NCBI RefSeq assembly: GCF_000331285.1
Contig: NZ_ANFX01000007.1
Span: 1 to 64,000 of the forward strand
From: Porphyrobacter sp. AAP82
Lineage (GTDB): Bacteria > Pseudomonadota > Alphaproteobacteria > Sphingomonadales > Sphingomonadaceae
Length of the DNA: 64,000 nt
Reading direction: 5' to 3'
This document shows positions 53,555 through 63,959 of the stretch, piece after piece. The notes under the pieces are model-generated. The model ran no database searches, was not told the origin of the DNA, and worked only from the letters and a program-made list of their open reading frames with translations. The first letter of the stretch is position 1. Every line of letters starts with the position of its first letter. The position numbers and the translations under genes were made by a program.

Positions 53555-54205
53555 ATTGGCGATGGTCTTGTCGAGCGTCAGCAGCTCGGCGGACTGTGCG
53601 GGCAGCTGCGCGCGCAAGGAAGCGCGCAGATTTTCCAGATCGAACAGCAATTCGCGCCGGGCAGCGTCGGCGATCATGCTCTCGATCCATCCCACGCACA
53701 CGATCCGCTGTCCCCGCGTCACCGGCCGCACCTCGTGGATCGAGCCCGAGGGGTAGAGCACCAGATGCCCCGGCTCGCCCTTTACCGACTGGGTCGCCCC
53801 GGCGGCGTGAATGACAAGCTCGCCGCCGTCGTATGCCTCGGGCGGGGTCAGGAACAGCGTGAAGGACAGGTCGGTGCGCACCCGCCGGTCGCCCTTCCCC
53901 ATCAGGGCATTGTCGACATGCGCGCCATAGCCCCCGCCCTCGCCCGTCCGGCTGACCAGCAGGTGCGAGAAGCGGCGCGGCTGCGCGGCGGCGCGGATCA
54001 CCGGGTGGCTTTGCAGGAGGCCCGTGATCTCCTCGGCGAGGCTGCGGCCCGCGGTGGAATCCATCACCGCCTGCGCGTTGCGCTTGACCTCGCGCGCGAC
54101 CGCCCCTGCCGTCTCGCGCCCGTCCCGCCATTCGAGCAGGGCAATGCGGTCATGGATGGCGGCGAGGCGATCGGCCTCGGGGATAGCGTCGACAGCGAGG
54201 ATCAT
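53528..54205 (-). CDS. Fe2+-dependent PKHD-type dioxygenase (YbiX/PiuC-like)
   Basis: A 225-residue 2-oxoglutarate/Fe(II) dioxygenase. The iron ligands HxD...H are in GAHVDNALM and SGSIHEVRPV, with the 2-oxoglutarate Arg following in TRGQRIVCV. Family members are often encoded beside TonB-dependent siderophore receptors and are iron-regulated; here a TonB-dependent receptor lies 776 bp away on the other strand. The ORF starts at ATG 54205. Confidence 0.88.
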   Translation of the reverse strand: MILAVDAIPEADRLAAIHDRIALLEWRDGRETAGAVAREVKRNAQAVMDSTAGRSLAEEITGLLQSHPVIRAAAQPRRFSHLLVSRTGEGGGYGAHVDNALMGKGDRRVRTDLSFTLFLTPPEAYDGGELVIHAAGATQSVKGEPGHLVLYPSGSIHEVRPVTRGQRIVCVGWIESMIADAARRELLFDLENLRASLRAQLPAQSAELLTLDKTIANLLRMWARV

Positions 54206-54216
54206 CGCCGCAAGCC

Positions 54217-54858
54217 TTAGCGGCGCAGCAGGCCTTCCGCCAGCAAGCGATTGACCCCGTCGGCGACCTCTTCGGGGGACTTGTCATTCCGGCCCCACAC
54301 CGCAAAGCGCAGGCCCGCAAACACGTTCATGCCCATCATCGCCCAGGCCTCGATCTCGCCCAGCCCGTCGCGGAACTCGCCCCGTGCCGCGCCAGCCTGC
54401 AAGCGCTCGACAAAGCGCGCGGCGATCGTCTCGTAATGTTCGCGGTAACTTGCCGGATCGACGAACTCGGCCTCGTCGATGATGCGGTAGACTTCCTTGT
54501 GCTCGGCCGCGAAGTTGAGGAAGGCGAGGAGCCCTGCGCGCTCGATCTCGAGCGCCCCCATGCCCTCGCTGATCGCCGACCTCGCGCTGCTTTTCACCTG
54601 CTCGCTCATGTCCGCGACCAGCGCGCGGAACAGCGCGTCCTTGCTGTCGAAATAGGTATAGAAGCTGCCCAGCGCCATGCCGGCGCGGCGGGTGATCGAG
54701 CTGACCGAAGCCTCGTGGAAGCCCTTTTCGCCGAACTCCTCGGCCGCCGCGTCGAGCAGCTTGCGCAAGGTGCGCCGCCCGCGTTCGGTGCGCGGCGTCT
54801 TGGCGTCAGGCGACGCATCATCGGCGACCGGCGCCGCAGCTTCCCGAGTGTTGCCCAT
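54217..54858 (-). CDS. TetR/AcrR family transcriptional regulator
   Basis: A 213-residue repressor-type regulator. An N-terminal unstructured stretch precedes the TetR helix-turn-helix (RRTLRKLLDAAAEEFGEKGF then VSSITRRAGMALGSFYTYF). The ligand-binding C-terminal domain is unassigned. It is divergent from the TonB-dependent receptor gene and an inverted repeat lies in the shared promoter region, so it probably represses the receptor and itself. Start ATG 54858; a TTG further upstream is less likely. Confidence 0.9.
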   Translation of the reverse strand: MGNTREAAAPVADDASPDAKTPRTERGRRTLRKLLDAAAEEFGEKGFHEASVSSITRRAGMALGSFYTYFDSKDALFRALVADMSEQVKSSARSAISEGMGALEIERAGLLAFLNFAAEHKEVYRIIDEAEFVDPASYREHYETIAARFVERLQAGAARGEFRDGLGEIEAWAMMGMNVFAGLRFAVWGRNDKSPEEVADGVNRLLAEGLLRR

Positions 54859-54915
54859 CTGCCTCTCCCTCGGCGCTTTCGGTAGGCCGCGCAACGGGCC
54901 CGCACAAGTCTAAAC

Positions 54916-54938
54916 TTGAAAGGTGGTTCAACTTTCAA
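54916..54938. promoter_or_regulatory. Candidate TetR operator (inverted repeat)
   Basis: Arms TTGAAAG (54916-54922) and CTTTCAA (54932-54938) are perfectly complementary with a 9-base spacer. The site lies 58 bp upstream of the TetR start and 43 bp upstream of the receptor start, within an AT-richer patch. Confidence 0.6.
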
Positions 54939-54980
54939 TACGAGTGATGGCCATAAGAGGGCCAGGAGAGGAACCAACCC

Positions 54981-57302
54981 ATGAAAACGATGCTTTGCAC
55001 CCGCGCACTGCTGCTTGCCGGCGCCGCCGGACTTGCCGTCTATGCCGCCCCCGCCGCCGCGCAGGACGCCGCCGACGAAGCCGCCGCCGCTGCCGCTGCC
55101 GAGGAAGACGGCGTCATCTACGTCACCGCCCGTCGCCGCGAGGAAAAGCTGCTTGACGTGCCATTGTCGGTCACCGCGATCTCGGGCGAGGCGCTTGCCA
55201 AGCAGGGCGTGCAGGATATCACCCAGGTCGCCCAGCAGGTGCCCAACATCACGCTCGAAGTGAGCCGCGGCACCAACACCACGCTCACCGCCTTCATCCG
55301 CGGCGTCGGCCAACAGGATCCGGTCGCCGGCTTCGAAGCGGGCGTCGGCCTCTACGTCGACGATGTCTACCTCAACCGCCCGCAGGCCGCGGTGCTCGAT
55401 GTCTATGATGTCGAGCGCATCGAAGTGCTGCGCGGGCCGCAGGGCACGCTCTACGGGCGCAACACCATCGGCGGCGCGATCAAGTATGTCACCGCCGACC
55501 TGCCCGACGATCTGAGCCTCAAGGCGCGCGCGACCTACGGCTCATACGACCAGGCCGACCTGATCGTCACCGCCTCGACCCCGATCGGCGACAGCTTCAA
55601 GATCGGCGCGAGCGGCGCGCGGCTGTCGCGCGGCGGCTTCGGGGAAAACCTGACGCTCGGGACCGAGAACTACAACAAGGACGTCTGGGCCGCGCGGGCC
55701 ACGGTCGAATTCGAGAGCGGCCCGGTCAAGGCGCGGCTTTCGGGCGACTACGTCAAGGACAACTCCGAAGCCCGCCAGGGGCACCGCTTCATCCCCGGTC
55801 TGCGCAGCGGCGCGCCGGTGCTGGGTGACGTGTTCGACACCCGCGCCGGGCTCAACATCGTGGACCAGGAGGTCGAGGCCTATGGGGCTGCACTCAACAT
55901 CGCGATCGAACTCTCCGACACGCTGACCTTCAAGTCGATCACCGGCTACCGCGAGGACAGCTCGACCACCCCGATCGACTTCGACAGCCTTCCCGCGATC
56001 GATCTCGACGTGCCGGCGATCTACGAGAACAACCAGTTCAGCCAGGAACTCCAGCTGCTCTACGAGGGCGACAAGCTGTCGGGCGTGCTCGGCGTCTACT
56101 ACCTCGACGCCAATGCCTTCACCGCCTTCGACGTGGCGCTGTTCACCACCGTCAACGGCCTGACCGCGCAGACCCTGGGCGATGTCGATACCGAAACCTG
56201 GTCGGTGTTCGGCGACTTCACCTACGATCTCACCGACACGCTCAGCGTCTCGGTCGGCGGGCGCTACACCAACGACAAGCGCACCAGTCTGGTGCTGCGG
56301 CGGACCTTCCTCGGCGGGTTCTCGAACCTGTTCGGCGGGACCGGTGCGGTGATCGCCACCACCAGCAACTTCACCGGCAGCGCCACCTTCGAAGACTTCA
56401 ACCCGCGCGCCTCGATCAGCTGGCAGCCGACGCCCGACCACAACCTCTATTTCACCTATTCGCAAGGGTTCAAGGGCGGCGGCTTCGACCCGCGCGGCCA
56501 GACCACCGCATGCCGCAACCCGACCGGCGGGGCCTGCACGCCCGAACAGGTCTACGACTTCCTCGCCTTCGACCCCGAAACGGTCGACAGCTACGAGGCG
56601 GGCTGGAAGGCCTCGCTGCTCGACAACCGGCTCAACATCAGCCTCGCGGGGTTCCTCGGCAAGTACAAGGACGTCCAGATCCCCGGCTCGGTCGGCTTCG
56701 ATGCCAATGGCGACGGGGTGAACGAGAGCTTCATCGGCATCACCTCCAACGCCGCAAGCGCCGATGTCAACGGGATCGAATTCGAAGGCAACGCGCTGGT
56801 CGGCCGCGACTTTGCCGGTGACGGCAGCCGCTTCACCGTCAACTGGTCGCTCGGCGTGATCGACGCCAAGTTCAACACCTTCATCGACGCCTTCGGCCGC
56901 GATGTGGCGAGCCAGCGGGTCTTCCAGAACACCCCCGACATCACCGCCCACATGGGCTTCGACCTGGGCCTGCCGCTGGCCGGCGGGATCGTCGATTTCA
57001 TCGGCACGGCCGCGCTGCGCTCGGATGCGAGCCAGTTCGAAGTGCCCAACCCGTTCCTCGATCAGGACAGCTTCGTGCTGGTTGACGCGAGCATCGTCTA
57101 CACCTCGGACGACGGGCGCTATTCGCTCGGCCTCCATGGCAAGAACCTGTTCGACAAGGAATACATCGTTGCCGGCTACAACTTCGTCGCTGGCGGCGTG
57201 GGCGGGGCGCCGTTCGTGCCCACGCTCGGGCGCGAAGGCACGCTGACCGGCTTCTACGGCGATCCGCGCCGCGTGTTCGTCACCGCACAGGTCAACTTCT
57301 AG
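54981..57302 (+). CDS. TonB-dependent receptor
   Basis: A 773-residue outer-membrane receptor: signal peptide (residues about 1-23), a TonB-box-like [15 protein letters not shown], a plug domain ([38 protein letters not shown]) and a 22-strand barrel ending VFVTAQVNF with the C-terminal Phe. The GAIKYVTA and RNTIGG motifs are typical of the expanded sphingomonad receptor families. The substrate is not deducible; iron chelates or plant-derived compounds are possible. Confidence 0.9.
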   Translation: MKTMLCTRALLLAGAAGLAVYAAPAAAQDAADEAAAAAAAEEDGVIYVTARRREEKLLDVPLSVTAISGEALAKQGVQDITQVAQQVPNITLEVSRGTNTTLTAFIRGVGQQDPVAGFEAGVGLYVDDVYLNRPQAAVLDVYDVERIEVLRGPQGTLYGRNTIGGAIKYVTADLPDDLSLKARATYGSYDQADLIVTASTPIGDSFKIGASGARLSRGGFGENLTLGTENYNKDVWAARATVEFESGPVKARLSGDYVKDNSEARQGHRFIPGLRSGAPVLGDVFDTRAGLNIVDQEVEAYGAALNIAIELSDTLTFKSITGYREDSSTTPIDFDSLPAIDLDVPAIYENNQFSQELQLLYEGDKLSGVLGVYYLDANAFTAFDVALFTTVNGLTAQTLGDVDTETWSVFGDFTYDLTDTLSVSVGGRYTNDKRTSLVLRRTFLGGFSNLFGGTGAVIATTSNFTGSATFEDFNPRASISWQPTPDHNLYFTYSQGFKGGGFDPRGQTTACRNPTGGACTPEQVYDFLAFDPETVDSYEAGWKASLLDNRLNISLAGFLGKYKDVQIPGSVGFDANGDGVNESFIGITSNAASADVNGIEFEGNALVGRDFAGDGSRFTVNWSLGVIDAKFNTFIDAFGRDVASQRVFQNTPDITAHMGFDLGLPLAGGIVDFIGTAALRSDASQFEVPNPFLDQDSFVLVDASIVYTSDDGRYSLGLHGKNLFDKEYIVAGYNFVAGGVGGAPFVPTLGREGTLTGFYGDPRRVFVTAQVNF

Positions 57303-57318
57303 AAACCCTTTCCCCAAC

Positions 57319-57352
57319 GGGGCGGCGGCCTCTGGCTATCCACCGCCGCCCC
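57319..57352. terminator. GC-rich hairpin between convergent genes
   Basis: A perfect 10-bp stem (GGGGCGGCGG / CCGCCGCCCC) with a 14-base loop, 17 bp after the receptor stop and before the convergent small gene. No clear T-run, so termination strength is uncertain. Confidence 0.5.
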
Positions 57353-57360
57353 GCTTCGGG

Positions 57361-57651
57361 TCAGGGCAGATCGTAGGTCTGGACCGGCGTGGGTACGGTC
57401 GGGGGAAGGCTCGGGAGCACCGGCGCGGGCAGCGCGGCGGCAGGCGGCGTGCCTGTCTGCTGCGGCTGCCCGCCCAGCCAGCGCCTGGCGAGATAGCCGC
57501 CCACCCCCAGCACCACCATCGTCGGCAGGCTGATGCGCGACAGCACGAAGGGCACCGCCGCGCCCAGCGCCGCGCCGGCCGCGCCGCCCACGGCGGGCGA
57601 GTTCTTGGCAAGCTTGGCACCGATCGCGGCGCCGATGATCTTCTTGAGCAT
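57361..57651 (-). CDS. Small Gly/Ala-rich membrane-associated protein
   Basis: A 96-residue protein with a glycine-rich hydrophobic N-terminal half ([31 protein letters not shown]) that could form one or two membrane segments, and a Pro-rich C-terminal tail. No family recognised. It is convergent with the TonB-dependent receptor and divergent from serS (136 bp apart). Confidence 0.55.
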   Translation of the reverse strand: MLKKIIGAAIGAKLAKNSPAVGGAAGAALGAAVPFVLSRISLPTMVVLGVGGYLARRWLGGQPQQTGTPPAAALPAPVLPSLPPTVPTPVQTYDLP

Positions 57652-57786
57652 GATGCTGTTCTCCTTGGCCTGACGTACCGGTGCAGGGCCGCGAGGGTTC
57701 CGCCGCAGGTCGCAGCCACGGCGCGGCCTGCCGACCCCGCCCTTCCCTCTTTCCTTGGGAAGCCCGAGCGGGCATATGCGCGCACC

Positions 57787-59067
57787 ATGCACGATATCCG
57801 CCTGATCCGAGAGAATCCGACCGGCTTCGATGCCGGCCTCGCCCGCCGCGGCTTGCCCGGGCAGGCTGCGTCCCTGATCGCACTGGACGAGGAACGCCGC
57901 GCGGCGGTGACCGAAGTGCAGGTCGCGCAGAGCCGCCGCAACGAGGCGAGCAAGCTGATCGGCGCGGCGATGGCCAAGGGCGACAAGGACGGCGCCGAAG
58001 CGATCAAGGCCGAGGTCGCCGCATTGAAGGACGCGATGCCCGCGATGGAGACCCGCGCCGAGGAACTGGCGGGAAAGCTGAAAGCGGCGCTCGAGATCAT
58101 CCCCAACCTGCCGGCTGCGGATGTGCCCGACGGCGCGGGCGAGGAAGACAATGTCGAAGTCAGCCGCTGGGGCAACCTGCGCGAATTCGACTTCACCCCC
58201 CGCGAACACGCCGACATCGCGCCTGCCCTCGGCATGGATTTCGAGACCGGCGCAAGGCTCTCGGGCGCGCGCTTCACTTTCCTGCGTGGGCCGATGGCAA
58301 GGCTCCACCGCGCGCTCGGCCAGTTCATGCTCGACGTGCAGACGGGCGAGCACGGCTATGCCGAATGCAATCCGCCGGTGCTGGTGGGCGATGATGCCAT
58401 GTATGGCACCGACAAGTTGCCCAAGTTCGCCGAAGATAGTTTCTGCACCACCAACGGGCGCTGGCTCATCCCCACCTCGGAAGTCTCCCTCACCGCCAGC
58501 GTCATGGGCGAACTGCTCGACGAAGCCGTGCTCCCCATGCGCCTCACCGCGCTCACCTTGTGCTTCCGTTCCGAGGCCGGGGCGGCGGGGCGCGATACGC
58601 GCGGGTTCATCCGCCAGCACCAGTTCGAGAAGTGCGAGCTGGTCAGCATCGTGCGCCCAGAGGATTCCGAAGCCGAACACCAGCGCATGACCCGCGCCGC
58701 CGAGACCATCCTCGAACGCTTACGGCTGCCCTACCGCAAGCTGCTGCTGTGCACCGGCGACATGGGCTTCGGCGCGCGCAAGACCTATGACCTCGAAGTC
58801 TGGCTCCCGGGACAAGGCGCCTACCGCGAGATCAGCTCGTGCTCCAACACCGGCGACTTCCAGGCGCGGCGGATGAACACCCGCTACCGGGTGGCAGGCG
58901 AAAAGCGCACCGAGTTCGTCCACACCCTCAACGGCTCCGGCCTCGCGGTCGGGCGCACGCTGGTCGCGGTGATCGAGAACTACCAGAACGCGGATGGCTC
59001 GGTCACCGTGCCCGATGCCCTGCTGCCCTACATGGGCGGTATCACCCGATTGGAACCCGCCCAGTAA
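57787..59067 (+). CDS. serS: Serine--tRNA ligase
   Basis: A 426-residue class II synthetase. An N-terminal coiled-coil arm (about residues 30-100) contacts tRNA-Ser, followed by the catalytic core with motif 2 [21 protein letters not shown] (shown in part) and motif 3 [15 protein letters not shown]. Length is standard. Its stop overlaps the surE start by one base (TAATG), making serS-surE-channel a coupled transcript. Confidence 0.96.
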   Translation: MHDIRLIRENPTGFDAGLARRGLPGQAASLIALDEERRAAVTEVQVAQSRRNEASKLIGAAMAKGDKDGAEAIKAEVAALKDAMPAMETRAEELAGKLKAALEIIPNLPAADVPDGAGEEDNVEVSRWGNLREFDFTPREHADIAPALGMDFETGARLSGARFTFLRGPMARLHRALGQFMLDVQTGEHGYAECNPPVLVGDDAMYGTDKLPKFAEDSFCTTNGRWLIPTSEVSLTASVMGELLDEAVLPMRLTALTLCFRSEAGAAGRDTRGFIRQHQFEKCELVSIVRPEDSEAEHQRMTRAAETILERLRLPYRKLLLCTGDMGFGARKTYDLEVWLPGQGAYREISSCSNTGDFQARRMNTRYRVAGEKRTEFVHTLNGSGLAVGRTLVAVIENYQNADGSVTVPDALLPYMGGITRLEPAQ

Positions 59068-59831
59068 TGCGCATCCTCCTCACCAATGACGACGGCATCA
59101 ACGCCCCCGGCCTCAAGGTGCTGGAAGAGATCGCGCGCCAGTTCTCCGACGACATCTGGATCTGCGCCCCCAGCGAGGAGCAATCGGGGGCGGGGCATTC
59201 GCTGACCCTGACCCGCCCCGTGCGCCTGCACAAGCATGGCGATCGGCGCTTTGCGGTGAGCGGCACGCCCACCGACAGCGTGATGATGGCGCTGCGCGAA
59301 GTCATGCTGGACGCGCCCGACATCATCCTCTCAGGGGTCAACCGCGGCGCCAACCTCGCCGACGACATCACCTATTCGGGCACGGTCTCGGCCGCGATCG
59401 AGGGCGCGCTCGCGGGCATCCGCTCGGTCGCCTTCAGCCAGGTCTATGCCCGCGAAGGGATGGGCGACGAGGTGCCCTTCGGCGCGGCGCTCGAATGGGG
59501 GCCGAAGGTGCTCGCGAAGCTGATCGACGCGCCGATGGCCGACCGCACGCTCATCAACGTCAACTTCCCCGCGCGTCCCGCCGAGGACGTCAAGGGCATC
59601 CGCGTGGTGCGTCAGGGCTTCCACGACTATTCGCGCGGCACCATCGTCGAGGGCCGCGACCCGCGCGGCTACCGCTATTTCTGGTTCGGGCTCGACCAGA
59701 TCGAGCATACTCTCGACCACGGCACCGACCTTGAAGCGATCGAGGAAGGCTTCGTCGCGGTGACCCCGCTCCAGCTCGATCTCACTCACTATTCGACCAT
59801 CGGCATCCTTGCCGAGCGGTTCGCCGACTGA
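59067..59831 (+). CDS. surE: 5'/3'-nucleotidase SurE
   Basis: A 254-residue metal-dependent nucleotidase of the SurE family acting on nucleoside monophosphates. The motif LLTNDDGINAPGL (Asp8, Asp9) and GxNxGxNLADDITYSGTVSAA-type segment (SGVNRGANLADD) are intact. Start ATG 59067 overlaps serS. Stop overlaps the channel gene start by one base (TGATG). Confidence 0.95.
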   Translation: MRILLTNDDGINAPGLKVLEEIARQFSDDIWICAPSEEQSGAGHSLTLTRPVRLHKHGDRRFAVSGTPTDSVMMALREVMLDAPDIILSGVNRGANLADDITYSGTVSAAIEGALAGIRSVAFSQVYAREGMGDEVPFGAALEWGPKVLAKLIDAPMADRTLINVNFPARPAEDVKGIRVVRQGFHDYSRGTIVEGRDPRGYRYFWFGLDQIEHTLDHGTDLEAIEEGFVAVTPLQLDLTHYSTIGILAERFAD

Positions 59832-60913
59832 TGGCACCCCCGGCGCGCCGCAACCCGTTCAGGCGGCGCGCGCTTCTGGCCGACCAGTTCCGTCCGCTCC
59901 GGCGCGAGGTGAAGCTCCCCGTGTGGGGCGACCTCGGCCTCAGGCTCGGCCTCGCCTTCCTGCTGATCGCGCTGGTGGTGGCGATCCACTGGCTCGACCG
60001 CGACGGCCTGAAGGACACGCACGACGGCGCCATCAGCTTTCTCGACGTCGTCTATTTCACGATGATCTCGATCACCACGACCGGCTTCGGCGACATCGCC
60101 CCGATTTCGGACCGCGCGCGGCTGATCGAGGCGGTGATCGTCACCCCGGTGCGCATCGCCGTCCTGTTCATCTTCGTGGGCGCGGCCTACGATTTCGTCA
60201 TCAAGCGCAGCTGGGAGAAGTTTCGCATGGCCCGCATCGAGGAACAGCTCACCGGCCATGTGGTCGTGCTCGGCTACGGCACCTCCAACAGCCAGAGCGT
60301 GGCTGAACTGATCGAGCGCGGCGTGGACCCGCGCTGCATCGTGGTGATCGACCCCAGCGAGGATCGCCTCGCGGCAGCCGAGAAGCTCGGGGTCAACGTG
60401 ATGGCCGCCGACGCCACCCGCGACGAGACGCTGAAGGCGGTGCGGATCGCCGAGGCGCAGAGCGTGCTGGTGAGTGCGGGTCGCGACGACACCTCGATTC
60501 TAATCGTGCTGACCGTCCGCCACCTCGCCCCCAAGGTGCCGATCAGCGTGGTGGTGCGCGCCGACGACAACGAACTGCTGGCGCGGCAGGCGGGGGCGAA
60601 CAACGTCATCAACCCGGTGCGCTTCACCGGGCTGCTGCTGGCCGGCAGCGTCAAGGGCGCACACATCGCCGATTACCTCGCCGACCTCGCCAGCGTCAGC
60701 GGCCGGGTGCAGCTGGTCGAGCGGGTGGTGAGCGAAGCGGAATGCGGCAAGTCGATCGCCGAGCTCGAGAGCGGCGGCAAGGGCCTGAGGGTATACCGCA
60801 ATGGCCGCCCGATCGGCTTCTGGGAGGACGAATGCCAGATGCTCCAGCCCGGGGACGTGGTGGTCGAGATCGTGCCGACCGCGGCGCGCGAGAGCGCCGC
60901 GTCTAGCTCCTGA
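59831..60913 (+). CDS. Potassium channel with TrkA-N/RCK domain
   Basis: A 360-residue channel of the single-pore type: two transmembrane helices flank the selectivity filter TTTGFGD (residues about 80-86), then a cytoplasmic RCK/TrkA-N domain (VVVLGYGTSNSQSVAELIE) with a Rossmann-like fold, then TrkA-C-like residues in the last 60. RCK domains bind nucleotides or Ca2+ to gate the pore. The filter reads GFGD rather than the most common GYGD, a known variant. Coupled to surE by a one-base overlap. Confidence 0.88.
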   Translation: MAPPARRNPFRRRALLADQFRPLRREVKLPVWGDLGLRLGLAFLLIALVVAIHWLDRDGLKDTHDGAISFLDVVYFTMISITTTGFGDIAPISDRARLIEAVIVTPVRIAVLFIFVGAAYDFVIKRSWEKFRMARIEEQLTGHVVVLGYGTSNSQSVAELIERGVDPRCIVVIDPSEDRLAAAEKLGVNVMAADATRDETLKAVRIAEAQSVLVSAGRDDTSILIVLTVRHLAPKVPISVVVRADDNELLARQAGANNVINPVRFTGLLLAGSVKGAHIADYLADLASVSGRVQLVERVVSEAECGKSIAELESGGKGLRVYRNGRPIGFWEDECQMLQPGDVVVEIVPTAARESAASSS

Positions 60914-61304
60914 ACCACACGAACACCCCGCCCATCGCCGCCATGCCGGTGATGAAGTGCCCGGCGTCGATCAGGAACAGCGCGAGCGGCTTCCTCAGGT
61001 AGAGGTAATTGATCCCGATCGCCGGGATCATCACGCCGACCGCGAAGCCCACCGCCATCATCATCACCACGTGCGGCGGCGGATCGGTGCGGGCGAGGAG
61101 GTGCCACAGCACCATCGCGATCAGCATCTCGAAGGCCAGCGTCAGGCCGAAGATCACGGCCATGTTGCCCTCGCGCAGCTGGGTGTTCGACAGGCCCGCC
61201 GCGCGCTGCCACGGCTTGCTGAACAGGACGCCATACCACAGCGCGCCGACCGCGAAGAAGGCGGCGGCGCCCGCCAGCACCGGCCACAGGGCAAAGTCGT
61301 TCAT
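60903..61304 (-). CDS. DUF1761 family membrane protein
   Basis: A 133-residue membrane protein with four hydrophobic segments and the N-terminal signature VGALWYGVLFSKPWQRA, characteristic of DUF1761. Function unknown. Its 3' end overlaps the convergent channel gene by 11 bases and its start overlaps the upstream gene's stop (ATGA), so the two are translationally coupled. Confidence 0.82.
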   Translation of the reverse strand: MNDFALWPVLAGAAAFFAVGALWYGVLFSKPWQRAAGLSNTQLREGNMAVIFGLTLAFEMLIAMVLWHLLARTDPPPHVVMMMAVGFAVGVMIPAIGINYLYLRKPLALFLIDAGHFITGMAAMGGVFVWFRS

Positions 61305-61822
61305 TTGCGGGTCTCCAGATGAGCTGGCCAGTCGAGGGTGAGCGCTTCGCCCGCGGCGAGCGCGCTCCATGCGGCGAGGAAGGGGTCGAGGCCAGCGCGG
61401 ATCGCACCCAGCCTGCCGGGCACGCCCTCGGGCGGGGGCACGTGGCCTGCGGCCCACCCGGGCTCGGCCATTGCCATGATGCTGTCGTCGTCCGCCCCGC
61501 CGCTCCAGCTCGCCGCCTCGAAGCATTCGACGAGGCGTTCGGCCTGGATCAGCTGGACCAGCCCCGCGTCCGGCACCCCCGCCCGCTTGGCGCTGGCATG
61601 GCCGCCCGCGAGCGCGAGCGCCTGCACATCGTCAGGCGCTATCCCGCCCGCGACCAGCCCCCAGAACCCCGCCGCCATGCCGAGCTCGCGCTCGACGAAG
61701 AAGTGGTAGGCATCGTGCGGATAGGGGCCCTTCCTGGGGAAGCCGAACGCCGCGCGCGAGCCGTCGGCGCGTTCGAGCGCGATCCTGTCGGCGCTGGTGC
61801 CCTTGGTGATGGTAATCCGCAT
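61301..61822 (-). CDS. Hypothetical cytosolic protein
   Basis: A 173-residue protein with no signal peptide or membrane segment. It begins MRITITKG and carries a conserved-looking GFPRKGPYPHDAYHFFVERELG stretch (shown in part as PHDAYHFFVERELG). I do not recognise the family. The 3' end is coupled to the DUF1761 gene by a four-base overlap. ATG 61834 would add four residues. Confidence 0.65.
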   Translation of the reverse strand: MRITITKGTSADRIALERADGSRAAFGFPRKGPYPHDAYHFFVERELGMAAGFWGLVAGGIAPDDVQALALAGGHASAKRAGVPDAGLVQLIQAERLVECFEAASWSGGADDDSIMAMAEPGWAAGHVPPPEGVPGRLGAIRAGLDPFLAAWSALAAGEALTLDWPAHLETRK

Positions 61823-61880
61823 GCCCGGCTCCATACTCCAAGCGGCGCGGGCAGGACAGAGCGCGCCTCAGATGGCGCCC

Positions 61881-62120
61881 TCAGATGACGTAGGCGAACT
61901 CCTCCTCGCCTGGCGCCGGCTTGCGGCCGCGCATCTCGGCGTCGAGCTGGACCACGGTGCGGCTCGCGGTCTTGAAGAAGAGGCCGGGCACCACCGCATG
62001 GACCATGCAGGCGAGGCCCCCCAGCGTCATCCGCCAGCCGAAGCTGAAGGCGGTGCGGGCGTGCTGGCCATAGGTCTCGCCGAGGCTGCGCGGGTGGTCG
62101 GTGAAGAGCTTGGCGATCAT
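61881..62120 (-). CDS. DUF6356 family protein
   Basis: A 79-residue small protein with one hydrophobic central segment (GGLACMVHAVVPGLFF). The N-terminal HPRSLGETYGQHARTAFSFG and following residues match the DUF6356 pattern common in sphingomonads. Function unknown. It is divergent from rimO (80 bp) and follows the direction of the two small genes downstream. Confidence 0.75.
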   Translation of the reverse strand: MIAKLFTDHPRSLGETYGQHARTAFSFGWRMTLGGLACMVHAVVPGLFFKTASRTVVQLDAEMRGRKPAPGEEEFAYVI

Positions 62121-62199
62121 GGCTCTCCCGATGCCATCGCGGGGGCAGCGCGGTCAAGCCTAGCGCGAGCGGCGCACACGGTGTAGGGGCCGCGCCGAC

Positions 62200-63573
62200 A
62201 TGACCACCGCTCCCACCACCCTCCCCGACCAGAAGCGCATCGGCATGGTCAGCCTCGGCTGCCCCAAGGCGCTGGTCGATTCCGAGCGCATCCTCACCCG
62301 CCTGCGCGCCGATGGCTATGCCTTCGCCGAGGACTACGCCGGCGCCGACGTGGTGCTCGTCAACACCTGCGGCTTCCTCGACAGCGCCAAGGAGGAGAGC
62401 CTTGCCGCGATCGGCGAGGCGATCGCCGAGAACGGCCGCGTCATCGTCACCGGCTGCATGGGCGAGGAGGCCGAGGCGATCCGCGCCGCGCATCCCAGCG
62501 TGCTCGCGGTGACCGGCGCGCACCAGTACGAGCAGGTGGTCGAGGCGGTGCACCTCCATGCCCCGCCCTCGCAGGGGCCCTTCGTCGACCTCATACCCCA
62601 ACCCGATATCAAGCTCACCCCGCGCCACTACTCCTACCTCAAGATCAGCGAGGGGTGTAACCACTCCTGCGCCTTCTGCATCATCCCCTCGCTGCGCGGG
62701 AAGCTCGCCAGCCGGCGCATCGACGCTGTCCTGCGCGAGGCCGAGAAGCTGGTCGCGGCCGGCACGCGCGAGTTGCCCGTCATCAGCCAGGACACCAGCG
62801 CCTACGGGGTCGACATCCGCCACGAGAGCCGCGACTGGAAGGGGAGCCCCGTCCGCGCCCACATGACCGACCTCGCCCGCGAGCTTGGCCGCCTTCGCAC
62901 CCCCGAAGGCCAGTCGCCGTGGGTCCGCCTCCACTACGTCTACCCCTACCCGCATGTCGACCAGGTCATCCCTCTGATGGCCGAGGGGCTGCTCACCCCC
63001 TATCTCGACATCCCCTTCCAGCACGCCAGCCCCAAGGTGCTGAAGCTGATGCGCCGCCCCGCCAACGAGGCCAAGGTGCTCGAACGCTTGCACAGCTGGC
63101 GCGCGATCTGCCCCGACATCGCGATCCGTTCCTCCTTCGTGGTCGGCTTCCCGGGCGAGACCGAGGACGACTTCCGCTACCTGCTCGACTGGCTCGAGGA
63201 AGCGCAATTGGACCGCGTCGGCGCCTTCCGCTTCGAACCCGTCGAAGGCGCGGCGGCCAACGCCCTGCCCGATCCTGTGCCCGAAGAGGTCAAGGAGGAG
63301 CGCTACGCCCGCATCATGGCGGTGACCGAGCGCATCTCCGCCGCCAGGCTCGCCGCCAAGGTCGGCCGCAGCCTCCCCGTCATCATCGACGAGGTCGGCG
63401 AGCCCGACGAGGACGGCGACATCGGCGCCACCGGGCGTTCCCAAGCCGACGCGCCCGAGATCGACGGCGCGGTCTACCTGCGGGGCGCCAGCGCCACCCT
63501 CAAGCCGGGTGCCATCGTCACCGCCCTCATCGAGGACGCCGACGCCCACGACCTGTTCGGGGTGGTCGCGTAA
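62200..63573 (+). CDS. rimO: Ribosomal protein S12 methylthiotransferase
   Basis: A 457-residue radical SAM methylthiotransferase modifying Asp88 of ribosomal protein S12. The N-terminal UPF0004 domain has Cys21 in [12 protein letters not shown] and two further Cys; the radical SAM motif is Cys153-x3-Cys157-x2-Cys160 (CNHSCAFC). A C-terminal TRAM-like domain completes the usual length. The gap downstream (63574-63959) holds no recognised gene. Confidence 0.95.
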   Translation: MTTAPTTLPDQKRIGMVSLGCPKALVDSERILTRLRADGYAFAEDYAGADVVLVNTCGFLDSAKEESLAAIGEAIAENGRVIVTGCMGEEAEAIRAAHPSVLAVTGAHQYEQVVEAVHLHAPPSQGPFVDLIPQPDIKLTPRHYSYLKISEGCNHSCAFCIIPSLRGKLASRRIDAVLREAEKLVAAGTRELPVISQDTSAYGVDIRHESRDWKGSPVRAHMTDLARELGRLRTPEGQSPWVRLHYVYPYPHVDQVIPLMAEGLLTPYLDIPFQHASPKVLKLMRRPANEAKVLERLHSWRAICPDIAIRSSFVVGFPGETEDDFRYLLDWLEEAQLDRVGAFRFEPVEGAAANALPDPVPEEVKEERYARIMAVTERISAARLAAKVGRSLPVIIDEVGEPDEDGDIGATGRSQADAPEIDGAVYLRGASATLKPGAIVTALIEDADAHDLFGVVA

Positions 63574-63959
63574 GGCACCCCCGAGTCGTCGTCGCTCCGG
63601 GGCAGGTTCAGCGCCTCACGGGCCTCTCAGGCCGCGTGTAGGAGACAATGAGACACTGTCCAGCGCCAAAACTCTTTCCGCCCGCAAGACGGTGCGGGGC
63701 GCGGTCGCGCGAGGGGTCGACGATGGCAAAGAGCAAGCCTTGCCGGCCTAGCAAAGTCCGGGTCTGTAGGAAAATGGTACTCCCCGCCTTGTCAAAGGAG
63801 GGGGGAGGGGGTGGGGGCTCGGCCCTTCCCCGAGGGGACGGGAGAAGATGGTCCAAGCCCCCCGGCACCCGTTAACCCCTCGCCCCCGCCCGTCCCCGCA
63901 AGGGACAAAGCGCGGTTAGGCGCTGGAAACTGACAGGCCCACGCGGCATATTCGTTCTC
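63574..63959. other. Gene-free interval after rimO
   Basis: 386 bp with low-complexity G-runs near 63790-63815 and no convincing ORF, tRNA or terminator. None of the repeat modules found elsewhere is recognisable. It presumably contains the promoter of the gene that starts at the window edge. Confidence 0.5.

Noticed and set aside
61639-63549. A 636-codon minus-strand frame opposite rimO
   Set aside because: Mirror image of rimO codon bias; no homology motifs.
63608-63868. An 86-codon minus-strand frame in the gap after rimO
   Set aside because: Composition is Arg/Pro/Gly low complexity with no ribosome site and no recognisable domain.
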